NCBI RefSeq assembly: GCF_009363555.1
Contig: NZ_CP045372.1
Coordinates: 2,057,501-2,121,500 of the forward strand
Direction: 5' to 3'
Length of the DNA: 64,000 nucleotides
DNA from: Sulfitobacter sp. THAF37
GTDB taxonomy: Bacteria > Pseudomonadota > Alphaproteobacteria > Rhodobacterales > Rhodobacteraceae
In this document: piece after piece, positions 1 to 8,671 of the stretch
How positions within the stretch are numbered: the first letter of the stretch is position 1
Layout: each line of letters starts with the position of its first letter
The notes under the pieces: model-generated
Database searches by the model: none
Seen by the model: only the letters and a program-made list of their open reading frames with translations
Told to the model about the DNA's origin: nothing
Made by a program: the position numbers and the translations under genes

Positions 1-23
1 AACCTTTATAGCGGTTTTACCAA

Positions 24-587
24 ATGCCAAAAATCAACGGAAACGAGATCCGCCCCGGCAATGTGCTGGAGCATAACGGCGGCCTTTGGGCGGCGGTCAA
101 GGTTGACCACGTGAAGCCCGGCAAGGGCGGTGCCTTTGCCCAGGTCGAACTGCGCAACCTGCGCAACGGGTCCAAGCTGAATGAACGCTTTCGGTCTGCC
201 GACAAGGTGGAGCGCGTGCGGCTGGAACAGAAAGATCAGCAATTTCTCTATGAAGACAATGGGATGCTGGTTCTGATGGATACCGAAACCTACGAACAGG
301 TGCAGCTTTCCTCCGAACTTCTGGGCGAACGGCGGCCGTTCCTTCAGGACGGCATGATGATCGTGGTCGAGTACCACGAAGCCGAGGCGCTGAACGCCTC
401 GCTGCCGCAAAAAGTGGTCTGCAAGGTCGTGGAAACCGAGCCGGTGGTCAAAGGACAGACGGCTGCGAATTCCTTCAAACCGGCCATTCTCGACAATGGC
501 GTGAAAGTTTCTGTGCCGCCCTTCGTCGGCCAGGACGAGGATATCGTGGTCAATACAGAGACCATGGAATATGTCGAACGCGCCTGA
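24..587 (+). CDS. efp: Elongation factor P
   Basis: 187 residues, the usual EF-P length. EF-P binds between the ribosomal P and E sites and relieves stalling at polyproline stretches. The N-terminal KOW-like domain (about 1-65) carries the loop PGKGG with Lys34, the residue that EpmA-type enzymes beta-lysylate in many proteobacteria. Two OB-fold domains follow, and the C-terminal part has the family pattern [10 protein letters not shown]. The ATG lies only 24 bases from the window edge, so its promoter is not visible. It is convergent with ygfZ. Nothing is odd about it, and the family assignment is secure from full-length similarity. Confidence 0.97.
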   Translation: MPKINGNEIRPGNVLEHNGGLWAAVKVDHVKPGKGGAFAQVELRNLRNGSKLNERFRSADKVERVRLEQKDQQFLYEDNGMLVLMDTETYEQVQLSSELLGERRPFLQDGMMIVVEYHEAEALNASLPQKVVCKVVETEPVVKGQTAANSFKPAILDNGVKVSVPPFVGQDEDIVVNTETMEYVERA

Positions 588-617
588 CGGCGGCTCAGTT
601 TGACGCGACGTTATGCT

Positions 618-642
618 GCGGGTGCAAGGCTCTTTGCCCCGC
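618..642. terminator. Hairpin between convergent efp and ygfZ
   Basis: GCGGG(618-622) pairs with CCCGC(638-642) and GCAA(624-627) with TTGC(634-637), with one bulged T and a 6-nt loop. It sits in the short gap between two convergent genes, so it may terminate both. No T-run follows on either strand, which makes the terminator role an inference. Confidence 0.35.
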
Positions 643-644
643 GG

Positions 645-1424
645 CTATGTCGATTCCCCTTGATCGGACGACTCACCGTCGGCGTCTTTCCAAGTCACCT
701 GCGCGTCGCCCGCGGTCATCGGACCCTTGGCGCGATCGAATCTGAGGTAGGCGATGCCCTTGCCCCCGGCCTGGGTCAGCAGTGTCCCCGCCGGTTTCTC
801 GCCTGCCAGCAGATCGGTCCCCACGGGGGCCTCACCCTTGACATCGACCTGGGCCAGGCCCTTGCGTAGCGTCGTCTTGTGCCGCATGCGCGCTGTCACC
901 TCCTGGCCGACGTAGCAGCCTTTGCGAAAGTCGACACCGTTGAGCCGGTCGAAGCCTGCCTCCAGAACAAAGGTGTCCGGCGTCAGCTCGACCCCGGTTT
1001 CGGGCACCAGATGGGCCACGCGCAGCGCATCCCAGTCTATGCCGGCGTCGTCGGTCTGGGGTGCGTCGCGGTAGGCGCGCCAGCCCATCTCGGGCGTGCG
1101 GGGGTCCGGAAAGCCGTCCGTCGGGGCCTTGCCGAGGCCCCGATGCACATGCAGGCCGGTCTCTTCGATCTGCACGTCTGCACGCAGCTTGTAGAGGCTC
1201 AGACGCTGAACCAGCATGTCGCCATGGCTTTCCGCCACGTCCAGAAGGATGCTCCCGTCCGGCGCTTCGGTGATCAGGAAATCGGCCATGTATTTGCCCT
1301 GCGGGCTCAGCAGTGCCGCATAGACGGCGCCCTGTGCCAGCTTGTCGATATCGTTGGTGATCAGGCCCTGGAGAAACTCGCGGGTGTCCTTGCCCGACAG
1401 GCGCAGGATGCGACGGTGCGTCAT
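645..1424 (-). CDS. ygfZ: YgfZ/GcvT-like folate-binding protein
   Basis: 259 residues from the ATG at 1424; the longer open frame upstream lacks similarity and overlaps the next gene. YgfZ proteins bind tetrahydrofolate and support synthesis or repair of certain iron-sulfur enzymes, such as MiaB. The diagnostic KGCYVGQE motif is present with the conserved Cys170, and the N-terminal GcvT-like fold begins with a FLQGLITND stretch. It is convergent with efp and divergent from the glycosyltransferase at 1489. The 64-base divergent gap must hold both promoters. The family is well supported; the exact iron-sulfur client is unknown. Confidence 0.9.
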   Translation of the reverse strand: MTHRRILRLSGKDTREFLQGLITNDIDKLAQGAVYAALLSPQGKYMADFLITEAPDGSILLDVAESHGDMLVQRLSLYKLRADVQIEETGLHVHRGLGKAPTDGFPDPRTPEMGWRAYRDAPQTDDAGIDWDALRVAHLVPETGVELTPDTFVLEAGFDRLNGVDFRKGCYVGQEVTARMRHKTTLRKGLAQVDVKGEAPVGTDLLAGEKPAGTLLTQAGGKGIAYLRFDRAKGPMTAGDAQVTWKDADGESSDQGEST

Positions 1425-1488
1425 GGTGGTGTCCTTTCTGCGGTAGCCATGACATATACCCTCCGTTCCAGGTTCTAAAGGGGGTGCG

Positions 1489-2166
1489 ATGCGCGCGCCG
1501 ATTTCGGTCATCATTCCCACGCTCGACGCGGCAGATGTCCTGCCGGGCTGCCTGTCCGCGCTGATGGAGGGGCTGGAGGCAGGTCTGATCCGGGAGCTGA
1601 TCGTCAGCGATGGCGGGTCTTCCGACGCGACGGGTGCGCTGGGACAGGCCTGGGGCGCGCAGGTGCTGCACGGCGACGCTACCCGCGGGGGGCAGTTGCG
1701 GCGCGGCTGCGCGGCTGCGCAGGGGGACTGGCTGCTGATCCTGCATGCCGACACGCGGCTGCAGCCGGGATGGAGCGGTCGGATGCGCGATCACCTGATG
1801 GCAGACAACCGCGCGGGGTGGTGCCGGTTGAAATTCGATGGTGGCGGTGTTCCGGCGCGACTGGTCTCGGGCTGGGCCAATCTGCGCAGCCGCCTTGGGC
1901 TGCCCTACGGCGACCAGGGGCTGCTGTTGTCCAGAGAGCTGTACGATGCGGCTGGCGGCTATCCCGACATTCCGTTGATGGAGGATGTGGCCATCGCCCG
2001 GGCGCTGCGTGGACGGCTGACCGGAATTGATGTCACCGCAGTCACCAGCGCCGAGAAGTACCGGCAGCGGGGGTGGCTGCGCCAGGGCGCGCGGAATCTT
2101 TGGACCCTGTTGAGGTACCGGGCGGGCGCGGACCCCGCGCGTCTGGCACGGAGCTACCGGGGGTAG
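1489..2166 (+). CDS. Family 2 glycosyltransferase, arsenosugar-type (TIGR04283-like)
   Basis: 225 residues with a GT-A fold. The N-terminus has SVIIPTLD, and LHADT (residues 85-89) occupies the place of the metal/nucleotide-sugar DxD motif. The overall pattern (GGSSDATG, RGGQLRRG, GDQGL, MEDV) matches the TIGR04283 group, named from presumed arsenosugar biosynthesis. The start is supported by AAGGGGG five bases upstream of the ATG. The partners usually linked to this group (a radical SAM protein and a TIGR04282 protein) are not in this window, so substrate and pathway stay open. It is followed by a repeat-bearing gap of about 470 bases. Confidence 0.8.
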   Translation: MRAPISVIIPTLDAADVLPGCLSALMEGLEAGLIRELIVSDGGSSDATGALGQAWGAQVLHGDATRGGQLRRGCAAAQGDWLLILHADTRLQPGWSGRMRDHLMADNRAGWCRLKFDGGGVPARLVSGWANLRSRLGLPYGDQGLLLSRELYDAAGGYPDIPLMEDVAIARALRGRLTGIDVTAVTSAEKYRQRGWLRQGARNLWTLLRYRAGADPARLARSYRG

Positions 2167-2271
2167 GGGGCGGTCTGCCCTGACACTCTGCTGCAGGTGA
2201 GGCTGCCCCCCCCCGCGATACCCTGGCGCGTGGGGTCGGTGCACCGGGTGTGGCCCGGATTTCGCGTAAGC

Positions 2272-2295
2272 AGACATGTCATTTTTGACATGTCT
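2272..2295. repeat. Palindrome AGACATGTCA-TTTT-TGACATGTCT, copy 1
   Basis: Two perfect 10-bp arms (2272-2281 and 2286-2295) flank TTTT. The identical 24-bp unit recurs at 2474-2497, and a longer relative lies at 62488-62523. It could be an operator for a dimeric regulator or a small REP-like element. Confidence 0.8.
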
Positions 2296-2473
2296 TGGCA
2301 GACGGGTCCGAACTCAGTCTGGCGTTTCCGGTCCTGATTTCGGGCCGGTCCATCCTGAAGGGTCCCTGAGATAAGAATGACCAAATGGCGAAACGGGCGC
2401 CCTCCGGGGCTGGTTCGTCTCCGGAGCTGGTTTGTTGCGGAGCCTTCCCGCTCACGTTTTCAGCGGCGGGTGG

Positions 2474-2497
2474 AGACATGTCATTTTTGACATGTCT
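2474..2497. repeat. Palindrome AGACATGTCA-TTTT-TGACATGTCT, copy 2
   Basis: Identical over 24 bp to the unit at 2272-2295, 202 bp away, with unrelated flanks. A third, variant palindrome begins only four bases downstream. Confidence 0.8.
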
Positions 2498-2500
2498 ACG

Positions 2501-2526
2501 AAGACATGTCTTGCATGACATGTCTT
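2501..2526. repeat. Palindrome AAGACATGTC-TTGCAT-GACATGTCTT, copy 3
   Basis: Perfect 10-bp arms with a 6-nt centre. It keeps the GACATGTC core of the other copies but has a different spacer. The outer bases (AAG/CTT) agree with the longer palindrome near 62.5 kb. Confidence 0.75.
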
Positions 2527-2640
2527 CCTCTGCGCTGCGGTGACAAAAGCCGCTATAAATGTCCCGCTATTCAGAGGCGTCGCTGAGCGGATCGGCGCGT
2601 GTCCTTCGCCCGCGTGGTCGAAGGCCCGGGGACCCGCTCT

Positions 2641-4497
2641 TCAGCCGAACAGACGTTGCCCAATCCGCTGCAACAGGTTCGGGGCCGCGGGCACCAGCCC
2701 CCGTTCCCGCGCCCTCAGCGCCCTGACTCCGCGGGCATCTGACACGGTTTTGCCGTCCTCGAACTGCAGTCGGTAGAGGTTCGCGTAGATGCCGCCGCGC
2801 GCCAGCAGCTCTTCGTGCGTGCCCTCGTCCGTCACCCGCCCTCGATCCATCACCAGAATGCGGTCGGCGCTGCGGATGGTCGCCAGTCGATGCGCGATCA
2901 CCAGCGTTGTGCGCCCCGCGGACAACCTGTCCAGGGCATCCTGCACCACCTGTTCGGATTGGGCGTCCAGCGCGCTCGTCGCCTCGTCCAACAGAAGGAT
3001 CGGCGTGTCGCGCAGCAGGGCCCGGGCGATGACGACCCGCTGCCGCTGTCCGCCGGAAAGCGCGGAACCGCGCGGGCCGACCCGGGTGTCCAGCCCGTGC
3101 TCCAGCTTGGGCAGAAAATTGGCCACATGCGCGGCTTCCAGCACCTCCTGCAGGCGCGCGTCGCTCACATCCTCGCGGCCCAGCAGGATGTTCTCGCGCA
3201 GGGTCTCGTCGAACAGCAGCGCCTCCTGCGTCACGACCGAAAACAGGCCGCGCAGATCCGCCAGCGTGAGGTCCCGGACAGAGGTGCCGCCGACCGTGAC
3301 CTCCCCCTCTTGCGGGTCGATCAGTCGGGTGAGCACGTTGAAGATGGTCGATTTCCCCGCGCCGGACGCCCCCACAAGCGCCGTCGTTTCGCCCGCCTTC
3401 GCGGTCAGGTTCAGACCATCCAGCACCTTGGTATCGCCAAACGAAAGGGTCACGTTCTTCAGCGCGATGTCAGTGCTGGGCAGGGGCAGTGCCTTGGGGT
3501 GTTCCGGGTCTGTCTGGGTCCGCGGTGCATCCAGCAGCTCTTTCAACCGCTCAAGTGCGGCTGCGGCGGTCTGCCACAACCCGCTGACACCGCCCAGACG
3601 CCGAAGCGGGCTGAAGGTGAAGCCCATGGCGGTAAAGAAGGTCATGAACTGACCGATCGTCTTGTCGCCCGAGATGATCTGGCTGCCGCCGTAGAGGATG
3701 ACCGCCATGAATCCGATGCCGGACATGATGTCGATCATCCCCGGGATCGCGGAATTGCCGAAGGCCGCGCGCACCTCGGTGGTGACGAACTTGCGTGTCA
3801 GGTCGCGGTACTGCCGCGATTGGTACTGCTCCAGCGCATTCAGCTTGATCTGGACGATGCCGTGAAACACCTCGTCCAGACGGGTCGCCAGATGGGCACC
3901 CAGGTCCCGCGCCTCCCGTGCGCGGCGGCGCACGAAACGCTGTGCCGCCGCCGCAGGAAGCACCATCAGCGGCACCCCGACACAGGCCAGAAAAGCCCAG
4001 ACAGGATCAATGGAAATCGCCACACCCAGCAGCACGATCAGCCCGATGGCATCGCGCCCCGCGCCGGTAATCACCGCGCGCCAGACATCGCCGACCGCGT
4101 TCACGTCGGACTGCACGCGCTGGATCAGGAAACCGGGCGGATGCGACTGGTGAAACGCGCCGTCCTGCACCATCAGCTTGTCCAGAAGGTCGATCCGCAT
4201 ATCCGCGGCGGTGCGTTGCGCAATCCGGGTCAGCAGCACCTTCTGGATGACACCGGCCACCGCGCGCAGGGCAAAGATGCCCACCAGGACCAGCCCGACC
4301 CATTTCAGCGCGCTGCGGTCGCCCGCGACGAAAACCTGGTCGAACATCGGCTCCATCAGCCGCGCCAGGGCGCCCAGGGTGCTGCCCTCGATCGCCATGA
4401 AGATCACGGCGACGATCATCAGTTTGACATGTTTCTTCAGGTATTCCCGCCACAGCCAGCGCAGCAGTTCCCCCGAGGTATAGGTCTGATCGTTCAT
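2641..4497 (-). CDS. ABC exporter, MsbA-like (fused permease/ATPase)
   Basis: 618 residues: a half-transporter with an N-terminal six-helix exporter domain (about 20-320) and a C-terminal nucleotide-binding domain. Walker A is GASGAGKST (376-384), the Q-loop glutamine is near 424, the signature LSGGQ is at 480-484 and Walker B is ILLLDEA (500-506). It should homodimerise in the inner membrane and flip lipid or another hydrophobic substrate. The family resembles MsbA (lipid A core), but no lipid A genes are adjacent, so the substrate is not fixed. It is transcribed divergently from the aminotransferase at 4638. Confidence 0.9.
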   Translation of the reverse strand: MNDQTYTSGELLRWLWREYLKKHVKLMIVAVIFMAIEGSTLGALARLMEPMFDQVFVAGDRSALKWVGLVLVGIFALRAVAGVIQKVLLTRIAQRTAADMRIDLLDKLMVQDGAFHQSHPPGFLIQRVQSDVNAVGDVWRAVITGAGRDAIGLIVLLGVAISIDPVWAFLACVGVPLMVLPAAAAQRFVRRRAREARDLGAHLATRLDEVFHGIVQIKLNALEQYQSRQYRDLTRKFVTTEVRAAFGNSAIPGMIDIMSGIGFMAVILYGGSQIISGDKTIGQFMTFFTAMGFTFSPLRRLGGVSGLWQTAAAALERLKELLDAPRTQTDPEHPKALPLPSTDIALKNVTLSFGDTKVLDGLNLTAKAGETTALVGASGAGKSTIFNVLTRLIDPQEGEVTVGGTSVRDLTLADLRGLFSVVTQEALLFDETLRENILLGREDVSDARLQEVLEAAHVANFLPKLEHGLDTRVGPRGSALSGGQRQRVVIARALLRDTPILLLDEATSALDAQSEQVVQDALDRLSAGRTTLVIAHRLATIRSADRILVMDRGRVTDEGTHEELLARGGIYANLYRLQFEDGKTVSDARGVRALRARERGLVPAAPNLLQRIGQRLFG

Positions 4498-4637
4498 ATG
4501 GACGTGGACGTTCCTCTGGGCAGTCTGCCCTCCTGTCTACGCAACCCACGGGGGCAGGGCAAGGCTGACGGGATATTGACGCCGGATCATCCGGGCGTAG
4601 TGTCTGCCGGACCATTTCCGCACGACAAGGCAACCTT

Positions 4638-5846
4638 ATGACAGACAGACCCAAACTGGCGCAGGGGCGAACATACCTCGCTATTCCCGGCCCCTCGGTC
4701 ACGCCGGACGCGGTGTTGAGCGCGATGCACCGGTCCGCACCCAACATTTATGCGGGGGAGCTGCCGCAGATGATGCCCGGCCTCGTTGCCGACCTGAAGC
4801 GCGTGGCGCGCACCGAACATGACGTCGCCATGTACATCGGCAACGGCCACGCCGCCTGGGAGGCTGCGCTGGTGAATGTCTGTCAGCCGGGTGATCGGGT
4901 GCTGGTGCCCGCGACCGGCCGCTTCGGCATGGGGTGGAGCCTGGTGGCCCAATGCCTCGGGCTGGAAACCGAGATCCTGGACTTCGGCAAGCAAAGCCCG
5001 ATGGACATGGATCGCATCGCCGAGGCGCTGAAAGCGGATACCCGGCACCGGATCAAGGCGGTGCTGGCGGTCCACGTCGATACGTCCACCTCCATCCGCA
5101 ACGATATCGCGGCACTGCGCGGGGTGCTCGACACCCTTGGCCACCCGGCGCTGCTGATGGCGGATTGCATCGCCTCGATGGGCTGCGACCGGTTCGAAAT
5201 GGACGCCTGGGGCGCGGATGTGGCGGTGACAGGGTCGCAAAAGGGGCTGATGATGCCGCCGGGCATGGCGTTTGTGTTCTTCAATGACCGCGCGGCAGAG
5301 GCGCGGGCGCGAATGGAACGCGTGAGCTGGTTCTGGGACTGGACCCCGCGTGCGCACCCCGACGAGTTCTTCCAGTATCACGGCGGCACGGCGCCGACCC
5401 ATCACCTTTACGGCCTGCGCGCCGCGCTAGACCTGATCCATGGCGAAGGGCTGGAACAGGTCTGGGCGCGGCACCGGGTGTTGGCCCGGGCAGTCTGGGC
5501 CGCCTGCGAGGCCTGGTCGACGGCGGGCAGCTTCGGGATGAACGTGGCGGACCCGGCAAACCGCAGCTGCGCCGTCACCGCCCTGCGGCTGCAAAGCCCC
5601 CAGGCGACCGAATTGCGCACCTGGCTGGAAAGCGAACTGGGCCTGACGCTGGGCATCGGCCTGGGGATGGCCGAACCGGGCGACCCGGCGCGTGACGGGT
5701 TTTTCAGACTGGGTCATATGGGCCATGTGAACGGCCATATGATCATGGGCCTGCTGGGCGGGATCGAGGCGGGCATGCGCGCGATGAAGATCGAACACGG
5801 CACCGGCGCGCTTGAAGCCGCGGCGGAGGTGATCGGCGGCGCCTAG
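4638..5846 (+). CDS. Class V aminotransferase, serine/alanine-glyoxylate type
   Basis: 402 residues of PLP fold type I. The Schiff-base lysine is Lys202 in GSQKG, and the PLP-binding aspartate lies in MADCIASMG (about Asp176). IPGPSVTPD near the N-terminus and YHGGTAPTHHLYGL fit the serine-glyoxylate/alanine-glyoxylate aminotransferase family, which converts glyoxylate to glycine. In the serine cycle or photorespiration-like salvage these enzymes form hydroxypyruvate. No serine-cycle partner is adjacent, so the amino donor is uncertain. The ATG follows an ACAAGG Shine-Dalgarno-like element. It is convergent with rpiB, 11 bases away. Confidence 0.85.
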   Translation: MTDRPKLAQGRTYLAIPGPSVTPDAVLSAMHRSAPNIYAGELPQMMPGLVADLKRVARTEHDVAMYIGNGHAAWEAALVNVCQPGDRVLVPATGRFGMGWSLVAQCLGLETEILDFGKQSPMDMDRIAEALKADTRHRIKAVLAVHVDTSTSIRNDIAALRGVLDTLGHPALLMADCIASMGCDRFEMDAWGADVAVTGSQKGLMMPPGMAFVFFNDRAAEARARMERVSWFWDWTPRAHPDEFFQYHGGTAPTHHLYGLRAALDLIHGEGLEQVWARHRVLARAVWAACEAWSTAGSFGMNVADPANRSCAVTALRLQSPQATELRTWLESELGLTLGIGLGMAEPGDPARDGFFRLGHMGHVNGHMIMGLLGGIEAGMRAMKIEHGTGALEAAAEVIGGA

Positions 5847-5857
5847 GATGCGTGGGT

Positions 5858-6307
5858 TTAACCTTCCAGCGCCATGATCATATCGACACGGGTGGCATGG
5901 CGCCCGCCTTCGAAGGCGGTGTCAAGAAAGGCATCCACGATCTCCAGGGCGATTCCCTCGCCGATGACACGCGCCCCGAGGGCCAGCATGTTGGCATTGT
6001 TATGGGCGCGAATCATCCGGGCGGAGAAGACGTCGGAACAAACGCCGCAGCGGATCCCCGCGACCTTGTTCGCCGCCATCATGATCCCCTGGCCCGTCCC
6101 GCACAGCACGATCCCCAGCGCGCAGTCGCCCGACGCCACATGCCGAGCGGCGGCGGCACCGTGGTCGGGGTAATGTGTGCTCTCGGGGCTGTCGGGGCCG
6201 ATGTCGATCACCTCGTGCCCGCGTGAAGCGACATGGTCGGCGATGGCGCGGCGCAGCCCGATGGCGGCGTGGTCGCTGGAAAGCACGATACGGAGACTGG
6301 AAGACAT
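5858..6307 (-). CDS. rpiB: Ribose-5-phosphate isomerase B
   Basis: 149 residues, typical of RpiB. It interconverts ribose 5-phosphate and ribulose 5-phosphate in the pentose phosphate pathway. SDHAAIG at the N-terminus, the catalytic Cys69 in LCGTGQG and His102 in AHNNANML are all present. It is the last gene of a likely minus-strand unit: aminotransferase (7696-6593), small membrane protein (6541-6359), rpiB. RpiB-fold isomerases acting on other sugar phosphates exist, but the active-site set here is that of ordinary RpiB. Confidence 0.93.
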   Translation of the reverse strand: MSSSLRIVLSSDHAAIGLRRAIADHVASRGHEVIDIGPDSPESTHYPDHGAAAARHVASGDCALGIVLCGTGQGIMMAANKVAGIRCGVCSDVFSARMIRAHNNANMLALGARVIGEGIALEIVDAFLDTAFEGGRHATRVDMIMALEG

Positions 6308-6358
6308 GGAGCAGGGCCTTTCGAATGGGGTCGCGGCGCACAGTGGCCGCGCAGGCCC

Positions 6359-6541
6359 CTATTGCCGTGCCGCGGCGATGCGATCAATCACCTTGTTCAC
6401 CGCCCATCCGGTCGCAGCGGCGGCGATCAACCCCCAGACGATCCAGATCGTCATCAGCACCCATGTCAGGTTGACCCCGAACATGACCACGCAGGCCAGG
6501 GTAAAATCCGGTGCGGCAGGGCGGTTGCCGTCGTCGCTCAT
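6359..6541 (-). CDS. Small one- or two-helix membrane protein
   Basis: 60 residues from the ATG at 6541, chosen because GAGG lies seven bases upstream; an in-frame ATG at 6553 lacks such a site. After a short acidic N-terminus, residues about 14-50 are almost entirely hydrophobic (two helices or one long hairpin), followed by a basic amphipathic tail. I do not recognise the family. It lies between the PLP aminotransferase and rpiB on the same strand, with gaps of about 50 bases, so it is probably co-transcribed. No function can be assigned. Confidence 0.65.
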   Translation of the reverse strand: MSDDGNRPAAPDFTLACVVMFGVNLTWVLMTIWIVWGLIAAAATGWAVNKVIDRIAAARQ

Positions 6542-6592
6542 ACTGTCCCTCATCCAGAACCGAAGGGGAGTATAGCGGGCCAGCGGCCCGCG

Positions 6593-7696
6593 TCAGCCCC
6601 CCTTGGCGTCCGCCAGCGCATCGGGCAGGGCGGCGGCAAAGGCGTCCAGATCCGCCGCCGTGCCGCAGCTTACACGAATGCAGCGGTTCTGCGGTGCCGC
6701 GAACGGCATCCGCACGAAAATGCCCCGTTCCACCAGACCGTCCAGTACCGCCTTGGCGAAGGCACCGTCCCTGCCGCAGTCGATGGCCACGAAATTCGCG
6801 CCCGAAGGCAGGGGCGTCAGCCCGTTTTCCCGCGCAATGGCGCCGATGCGATCCCGCGCGGCGGCAACTTCACCCTGCACATGGGCCAGCCAGGATGTGT
6901 CTTCCAGCGCCGCCAGCGCCCCCGCCTGTGCCGCCCGGTTCATGCCGAAATGATTGCGCACCTTGTCGAAGGCGGTGATCAGGTCGGGATGCCCCAGTGC
7001 ATAGCCGACCCGCGCGCCCGCCAGCCCGTAGGCCTTGGAAAAGGTCCGCATCCGGATCACCCGCGGATCGTCGAACGGCAGGGGCAAGGCCGTGCCCTCC
7101 GGCGCGGTTTCCAGATAGGCTTCGTCCAGCACCAGCAGCGTGCCCTCGGGCAGGGTCTCCATCGCGTCGGCGATGTCGGCGCCGCGGTGCCAGCTTCCCA
7201 TCGGGTTGTCGGGATTGGACAGATAGACCAGCTTCGCATCCACCTCCGCCGCCTTGGCGAAAAGCGTCGCGGGATCTTCACGGTCCTCGACGAAAGGTAC
7301 CTTGTGCAGAACACCACCGTATCCCGCCACATGATAGTTGAACGTCGGATAGGCCCCGTCCGACGTCACCACCGCGTCGCCCGGCGCCACGAAGAGCCGC
7401 ACCAGATAGCCCAGCAAACCGTCGATGCCCTCGCCCACGACGATATGCTCCATCGTGGTCGAAAGGTGCCGGGCCAGGGCATGACGCAGGTCGTGGCTTT
7501 GCGCATCGCCGTATTTCCAGTGCTCGGTCTGGGCCATCGCAGCGATGGCCTGCGGCGAGGGGCCAAAGACGCTTTCGTTGGCACCCAACCGGGCGACGAA
7601 AGGCGATTTGCGCGCACGCTCCTGTGTTTCGGGGCCCACGAAGGGGACAGATGCGGGCAGGGAAAGGGCGAGCGGTGTGAAGCGGTAATGGGTCAT
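6593..7696 (-). CDS. PLP aminotransferase, histidinol-phosphate type
   Basis: 367 residues from the ATG at 7696; the open frame upstream is non-homologous and overlaps the crotonase gene. Fold type I, HisC/Cobalamin-CobD-like: LGANES near residue 37, NPDNPMGS (161-168), DEAY (191-194) and the PLP lysine Lys221 in TFSKAYGLAGARVGY. Such enzymes act on histidinol phosphate or aromatic amino acids. No his operon gene is adjacent, so it may be a general aromatic/histidinol-phosphate aminotransferase rather than the dedicated hisC. It is the first gene of the unit leading to rpiB. Confidence 0.82.
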   Translation of the reverse strand: MTHYRFTPLALSLPASVPFVGPETQERARKSPFVARLGANESVFGPSPQAIAAMAQTEHWKYGDAQSHDLRHALARHLSTTMEHIVVGEGIDGLLGYLVRLFVAPGDAVVTSDGAYPTFNYHVAGYGGVLHKVPFVEDREDPATLFAKAAEVDAKLVYLSNPDNPMGSWHRGADIADAMETLPEGTLLVLDEAYLETAPEGTALPLPFDDPRVIRMRTFSKAYGLAGARVGYALGHPDLITAFDKVRNHFGMNRAAQAGALAALEDTSWLAHVQGEVAAARDRIGAIARENGLTPLPSGANFVAIDCGRDGAFAKAVLDGLVERGIFVRMPFAAPQNRCIRVSCGTAADLDAFAAALPDALADAKGG

Positions 7697-7804
7697 GCGG
7701 CTTGATAGGCCCGGGCGTCGCGGCGGGCAAGGGGCTGCCGCAGCGTTGCGCTGGCGCGTGGGCGCAGCTTGCGGTCTACTGGGCAAAACAAGCTGGAGGA
7801 TGCC

Positions 7805-8593
7805 ATGAGCCGCGTTTCGGTCGCTTTCGAAAATCACATCGCCTTTGTCCGCCTGACCCGGGCAGACAAGATGAACGCCGTGGATCAGGAGATGATCGAC
7901 GCGATCATCGCCGCGGGCACCGAAGTCGCCGCCTCGGACGCGCGATGCGTCGTGCTGTCGGGCGAGGGCAAGGCCTTTTGCGCGGGCATCGACATCTCGG
8001 GCCTGTCGGGGATGATCGGCAAGGACCCGGCGGACCTGCTGATGCCCCGCACCCACGGCGAGGGGACCACGAACCAGTGGCAGGAGGTCGCGATGGTCTG
8101 GGCCCGCATGGACATCCCGGTGATTGCCGCGATCCACGGCGTCTGCTTCGGCGCTGGTCTGCAACTGGCGCTCGGCGCCGACATCCGGATCGCGGCACCG
8201 GACGCCCGCCTCGCGGTGATGGAGATGAAATGGGGCATCGTGCCCGACATGGGCGGTATGGTGCTGTTGCCGAAACTGGTGCGCGGCGACGTGCTGCGCC
8301 GCTTGACCTATACCGCGTCACCGGTGGACGCCGCACAGGCGGAACGCTGGGGGCTGGTGACGGAACTGGCCGACGACCCGCTGGCGGCGGCGACGGAACT
8401 CGCTACCCTCATCGCGGGCAAAAGCCCCTCGGCCATTCGCGCCGCCAAGCGCCTGATCGCCATGGCCGAGGTTTCGGACGCAGCGGCGGTGCTCGAGGAG
8501 GAATCCCGCGCCCAGGCGGACCTGATGGGCAAACCGCACCAGATGGAAGTCGTCGCGGCCGAATTCGGGAAACGCCCGGCCGTTTTCAAGTAG
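7805..8593 (+). CDS. Crotonase-family enoyl-CoA hydratase/isomerase
   Basis: 262 residues from the ATG at 7805, which follows GGAGGATGCC; the frame extends upstream to a TTG without support. Crotonase fold: the oxyanion-hole segment GKAFCAGIDISG (55-66) and HGVCFGAG (111-118) are clear. Of the two catalytic glutamates of classical hydratases, the second is kept (Glu140 in VMEMKWGI), while the first is Gln120 in GAGLQLA. That pattern is more like isomerases or other crotonases than a standard beta-oxidation hydratase, so the reaction is left open. It is convergent with valS and separated from it by a strong hairpin. Confidence 0.85.
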   Translation: MSRVSVAFENHIAFVRLTRADKMNAVDQEMIDAIIAAGTEVAASDARCVVLSGEGKAFCAGIDISGLSGMIGKDPADLLMPRTHGEGTTNQWQEVAMVWARMDIPVIAAIHGVCFGAGLQLALGADIRIAAPDARLAVMEMKWGIVPDMGGMVLLPKLVRGDVLRRLTYTASPVDAAQAERWGLVTELADDPLAAATELATLIAGKSPSAIRAAKRLIAMAEVSDAAAVLEEESRAQADLMGKPHQMEVVAAEFGKRPAVFK

Positions 8594-8614
8594 CCGCGGC
8601 GCTGAAACATGAAA

Positions 8615-8638
8615 CGCGCGCCTGGGTGATGGCGCGCG
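8615..8638. terminator. Bidirectional hairpin between crotonase and valS
   Basis: An 8-bp perfect stem, CGCGCGCC (8615-8622) with GGCGCGCG (8631-8638), and an 8-nt loop, in the 78-base gap between convergent genes. TATTTTCT follows shortly after on the plus strand. A terminator for either or both genes is likely. Confidence 0.6.
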
Positions 8639-8671
8639 CATGTGTATTTTCTGGAACAATGAAAGAGGGGG

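Larger units (their letters stand above)
2167..2640. other. 474-bp gap with three palindromes, no gene seen
   Basis: No reading frame here resembles a protein. The stretch holds three copies of a palindrome built on GACATGTC (listed separately). Its right side includes AAAAGCCGCTATAAA at about 2545-2559. The gap separates the glycosyltransferase from the convergent ABC exporter. It may also contain terminators, but no clear hairpin with a T-run was seen. Confidence 0.6.
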
